Positions 61,476 through 64,000 of a stretch of DNA of 64,000 bases are shown here, in pieces. This DNA is from Acrocarpospora pleiomorpha (lineage in GTDB: Bacteria; Actinomycetota; Actinomycetes; Streptosporangiales; Streptosporangiaceae): contig NZ_BLAF01000024.1 of NCBI RefSeq assembly GCF_009687885.1, positions 88,162 to 152,161 of the forward strand, read 5' to 3'. Each line of letters begins with the position of its first letter. The stretch's first letter is position 1. The position numbers and the translations under genes are program-made. The notes beneath the pieces were generated by a model. It was not told the origin of the DNA and ran no database searches. It saw only the letters and a program-made list of their open reading frames with translations.

Positions 61476-61529
61476 ATGCGTGCCACGACCGTCGTGCCAG
61501 TTCCTTCCTGGGGTGCGGCCGAGAGCTGA
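61476..61529 (+). CDS. possible 17-residue leader peptide
   Basis: MRATTVVPVPSWGAAES preceded by GAGGAGGG at good spacing. It ends 39 bp before the GNAT gene. The ribosome-binding site is stronger than that of the GNAT gene, which hints at a translated leader. The 61341-61475 interval holds nothing else recognisable. Confidence 0.3.
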   Translation: MRATTVVPVPSWGAAES

Positions 61530-61568
61530 CCCTGGGGCGAGCGGGCACACCTGCCAAAGGAAAGTGCC

Positions 61569-62501
61569 TTGACCCAGAACGACCTGACCATGCGCCCGAT
61601 TGTTGGGCGCGAAGAACTCGAACTTTTCTGCCGCCTGCCGTACGTGCTCAATGACGAGCTGGCGGACGACCTCGATTCGGGCCGGCGGCGGCCTGAATGG
61701 ATGTGGATCGCGCTGCGGGGAGATCGCCTTGTCGCCAGGCTGGCCTGGTGGGCGCGGCGTAAGGACGATCCGCCGTTCCTGTTGGACACCTTCGATCTCG
61801 ACGACGCCGAGCGTCTCGACACCGGCGTCCGGCTGCTGGAGACCGCGATGGCCGCGACCCTGCCAGCTGGCGCTGTCCCGCCTGAATACAGCCGGTACGT
61901 CCCTCCGGGCTGGCGTGACGACAGCACGTCCAGGCGTGCCGTCGAAGACCGGATGGCCGTACTCGAACGGGTTGGCGCCCGGCTGCTCGTCGAGCGGCTG
62001 CGGCTGGAGTGGCGCCCTGGGACGCCGATTCCCAAGCCGAGCGGGCGCCTGAAATTCCGACCGGTCGGCGACCGGGAGGAGTTCGTCGACCTGATGACCG
62101 CGGTCCTGGACGGCACCCTCGATGCGCACAGCCGTGCTGACCTGGACCGGAGTCCGGCCGCCCAGGTGGCGGCCGAGCAGTACGACGGCGAACTGATGGA
62201 CTACAAGGGCCCACGGGATTGGTGGCGGATCGCCACGACGCCCGGCGGCGAACCCGTCGGATTCGTCATTCCGACGTGGAACAGCTACAACCCGATCATC
62301 GCGTACATCGGCGTGCTTCCCGCGCACCGGGGGAACGGCTACATCGACGATCTCCTCGCTGAAGGGACGCGGATCCTCGCCGCACAGGACGTGCCCCGGA
62401 TCCGGGCGTCCACCGATGTCGGCAACGTCCCGATGGCTCAGGCGTTCGAACGTGGCGGATACGTCAACTTCCAGGGTGAGATCAACATGACTTGGAGCTG
62501 A
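61569..62501 (+). CDS. GNAT-family N-acetyltransferase
   Basis: A 310-residue protein with an N-terminal domain of about 160 residues (WMWIALRGDRLVARLAWWAR) and a C-terminal acetyl-CoA fold. Motif A is IAYIGVLPAHRGNGYIDDLL; ASTDVGNVPMAQAFERGGY is motif B. TTG 61569 is preceded by AAAGGAAA; no better start is available. Substrate unknown. Confidence 0.9.
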   Translation: MTQNDLTMRPIVGREELELFCRLPYVLNDELADDLDSGRRRPEWMWIALRGDRLVARLAWWARRKDDPPFLLDTFDLDDAERLDTGVRLLETAMAATLPAGAVPPEYSRYVPPGWRDDSTSRRAVEDRMAVLERVGARLLVERLRLEWRPGTPIPKPSGRLKFRPVGDREEFVDLMTAVLDGTLDAHSRADLDRSPAAQVAAEQYDGELMDYKGPRDWWRIATTPGGEPVGFVIPTWNSYNPIIAYIGVLPAHRGNGYIDDLLAEGTRILAAQDVPRIRASTDVGNVPMAQAFERGGYVNFQGEINMTWS

Positions 62502-62564
62502 ACCGCAACATGGTTTGTTGTGTTTTGTCACGAAAGCTATCCCCAGAGGCACATACTGGTAGGG

Positions 62565-62789
62565 ATGAAGCCAGCCAGTGAACCCCGTCGTCACCTGCCC
62601 ACAAGTCCCTTCAAGCGCCCGCGTCCCGCGCCGCCCGTCGAGCGGTTCAGCGTGAACGACCAGGTGACCCATGATCGGTACGGCCTCGGCGTCGTCATCG
62701 GTGTAGAAGATGAGATCGCCGTGCTGGTCGATTTTGGATCACAGCAAGAACGAATCACGACACCGTTCCACAAGCTGTACAAACTCTGA
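62565..62789 (+). CDS. small Tudor-like domain protein
   Basis: A 74-residue basic protein. After a proline-rich lead (FKRPRPAPPVERF) the remainder VNDQVTHDRYGLGVVIGVED and AVLVDFGSQQERI resembles the C-terminal Tudor-like domain of UvrD/PcrA helicases (VxHxxFGxGxV...VDFG). Stand-alone versions are frequent in actinomycetes and may bind RNA polymerase or nucleic acids (inference). ATG 62565 follows GGTAGGG closely. Confidence 0.8.
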   Translation: MKPASEPRRHLPTSPFKRPRPAPPVERFSVNDQVTHDRYGLGVVIGVEDEIAVLVDFGSQQERITTPFHKLYKL

Positions 62790-62858
62790 GACCGCAGGGA
62801 AGCACACGGCGCCAGCAGTGTGCTTCCCGGTCATCGGGTTCCCGTCTGGGAGACAGTG

Positions 62859-63539
62859 GTGAGACTCCTCGATCAGGATGCGCTCGAACGCTCCTCGGTC
62901 GCGGCCAACTGCGCGATGAACCGGGAGCGCCGCCTGCCCGGTTACAACCGCGAGCTAGGCCTGAACGTCATCGAGTTCCTCAGTTCCCGCGCCGCTTCGG
63001 GAACGCCGGTGCGGTGGTTGGACCTGTGCTGCGGCACAGCCAACGCGCTCTTCGAGACTGCGGCGAGCTTTCCGTCCGAGATTGAGATCACCGGTGTGGA
63101 CTTGGTCGATTTCTTCGCGGGTCCGCCGCGCCCACCCCGAGTTCGGCTGCTCACGGCGTCGGTCGCGACGTGGGAGCCTGAGGGCACGTTCGACCTGATC
63201 ACAAGTGTGCACGGGCTGCACTACGTCGGCGACAAGCTCGGCGTGATCGCCAACGCGGCGCGGTGGCTGGCCCCGGACGGTCTGTTCGTCGCCAACTTCG
63301 ACGCCCGCAGCATCCGCCGCGAGGACGGGTCTCCGGCTGGACCACCTCTGGTCAGAACGCTCCGCGCCGAAGGTCTGAGCTACGACTCCCGAAATAAGCG
63401 GATCAGCTGCCGCGGATGGCGAGAGATCCGCATGCCGTACACCTTCGTGGGCTCAGACGACCAGGCAGGGCCGAACTACACGGGGCAGCCTGCGGTCAAC
63501 TCGCACTACGCGCGTGCCGTCGATTCATCGGGTCGGTAG
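62859..63539 (+). CDS. SAM-dependent methyltransferase-like protein
   Basis: A 226-residue protein with a class I methyltransferase core: RWLDLCCGTANALFETAASF (motif I), ITGVDLVDFF, and FDLITSVHGLHYVGDKLGVI, then WLAPDGLFVANFDARSI. GTG 62859 has GGGAG six bases upstream; GTG 62856 is also possible. Monocistronic. Substrate unknown. Confidence 0.87.
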   Translation: MRLLDQDALERSSVAANCAMNRERRLPGYNRELGLNVIEFLSSRAASGTPVRWLDLCCGTANALFETAASFPSEIEITGVDLVDFFAGPPRPPRVRLLTASVATWEPEGTFDLITSVHGLHYVGDKLGVIANAARWLAPDGLFVANFDARSIRREDGSPAGPPLVRTLRAEGLSYDSRNKRISCRGWREIRMPYTFVGSDDQAGPNYTGQPAVNSHYARAVDSSGR

Positions 63540-63589
63540 TGCTTCTGGCCCGCCACATCTGGCCTTTTCTTCGTCGTCGGGCTGTACTG

Positions 63590-63616
63590 AGCCGGGAGGG
63601 GGAGCGCCTCCCGGCT
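63590..63616. terminator. bidirectional hairpin terminator
   Basis: AGCCGGGAGG and CCTCCCGGCT pair over 10 bp around a 7-base loop. Lies between the convergent methyltransferase and CBM2 enzyme genes. Confidence 0.85.
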
Positions 63617-63623
63617 GCTCGGC

Positions 63624-64000
63624 TTAAGGGCTGGTGCAGGTGACTGAGGTTGGAAGCGCGTTGGTGCTGCCGTTCCAGCTACCGAGGAAGCCGAACATGG
63701 TGGTGCCGTTCGCGGGTACGGAGCCGTTGTAGGAGACGTTTCTCACCGCGATGTTGGCGCCCGTCGTGGCTGCGGTGCCGCTCCAGATTTGTGTGATCGT
63801 CTGGCCGTTGGCGAAGGCCCACCGGACGGTCCATGCGTTGATCGGTGCGTTGGCGGCGCGTACCGTCACCTCGCCTTGGAAGCCGCCTGGCCATTGTGAA
63901 ATGACGCGATAGGTGGCGCTGCATGGGCCGTTCGTTGGGGTGGGGGTTGGTGTGGGAGTGGGCGTTGGAGTTGGGGTAGGCGTGGGGGTCGGAGTTGGGG
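63624..64000 (-). CDS. C-terminal CBM2 domain of a secreted enzyme, 5' part outside window
   Basis: The visible 125 codons encode a Pro-Thr repeat linker and a complete CBM2 cellulose-binding domain: CSATYRVISQWPGGFQGEV, INAWTVRWAFANGQTITQIW, and ANGTTMFGFLGSWNGSTNAL, ending TSVTCTSP. The three exposed tryptophans and the Cys...Cys disulfide are present. CBM2 at the C-terminus behind a Pro-Thr linker is usual for secreted glycoside hydrolases or lytic polysaccharide monooxygenases. Which catalytic domain lies beyond base 64000 cannot be seen. Confidence 0.92.
   Translation of the reverse strand, partial: PTPTPTPTPTPTPTPTPTPTPTNGPCSATYRVISQWPGGFQGEVTVRAANAPINAWTVRWAFANGQTITQIWSGTAATTGANIAVRNVSYNGSVPANGTTMFGFLGSWNGSTNALPTSVTCTSP
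63932..64000. repeat. Pro-Thr-encoding 6-bp microrepeat
   Basis: On the plus strand GTTGGN/GTGGGN hexamers repeat without interruption to the window edge, encoding at least 11 Pro-Thr pairs on the minus strand. A shorter relative (CCGACC repeats) encodes the linker at 30063-30105 in the other CBM2 gene. Confidence 0.85.

Noticed and set aside
63932..64000. Repeat tract considered as a CRISPR-like or regulatory array
   Set aside because: It is a continuous 6-bp repeat encoding a Pro-Thr linker in frame with the CBM2 domain; there are no spacers.

Overview
The window is high-GC DNA with frequent GTG and TTG starts, many 4-bp ATGA gene overlaps, twin-arginine and lipobox exports, CBM2 proteins with Pro-Thr linkers, an F420-type (Ddn-like) oxidoreductase and a zinc-independent ribosomal protein operon next to an MRF-like gene. 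This points to a soil or plant-litter actinomycete, probably Streptosporangiales-like; the order is inference. No tRNA, rRNA, CRISPR array or complete insertion sequence was recognised.

Layout. 1-8.2 kb (minus): a tight sugar operon of isomerase, FGGY kinase, two ABC permeases, binding lipoprotein, FAD oxidoreductase and DHDPS-family lyase. It diverges from a LacI regulator across two identical 14-bp operators. 9.4-14.1 kb: two exported sugar-active proteins, a Tat-exported TIM-barrel isomerase/epimerase-like protein and a 1067-residue PQQ-type sugar dehydrogenase with PKD, CBM6-like and FIMAH-like domains. 14.2-20.9 kb: an accessory zone of gene debris (NB-ARC, RsbW-like, LuxR and hydrolase fragments), membrane and secreted proteins of unknown function, an AAA/DUF4143 ATPase and a 22-23-bp periodic repeat. 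21-25.1 kb: two alpha/beta hydrolases, then the Zur-boxed operon rpmG-rpmE2-(deleted rpmB)-rpsN-rpmF facing an MRF gene. 25.1-29.5 kb: a probably decaying YefM/YoeB pair, MBL hydrolase/TetR, HAD dehalogenase, quinone-reductase-like protein and VapBC.

29.6-46.7 kb is more housekeeping-like: a CBM2 zincin-like protein, an AhpD-like protein, a two-component system, an ArsB/NhaD-type transporter, an exporter ABC pair, TrkH, a Ddn-like oxidoreductase, cydAB, a zinc alcohol dehydrogenase, and a membrane protein-XRE-oxidoreductase operon. 46.7-54.6 kb is a second accessory zone: a 43-residue Flp-pilin-like peptide, broken and hypothetical genes between two copies of a 31-bp sequence, a RhuM family gene, an ArsR-SRPBCC fusion behind a 30-bp perfect palindrome, and an XRE-ImmA protein behind its own dyad. 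54.6-57.6 kb: a TetR-controlled SDR plus a frameshifted KstD-like flavoprotein. 57.7-61.3 kb: a FecCD-type importer with an embedded methyltransferase. The right end has a GNAT protein, a Tudor-like small protein, a methyltransferase and the 3' end of another CBM2 enzyme.

The most interesting items are the sugar operon whose enzyme set fits no pathway I can name, the internally deleted rpmB whose remnant reads in frame into rpsN, the start-less antitoxin beside a toxin lacking the usual His83, the pilin-like microprotein, and several very regular operators.
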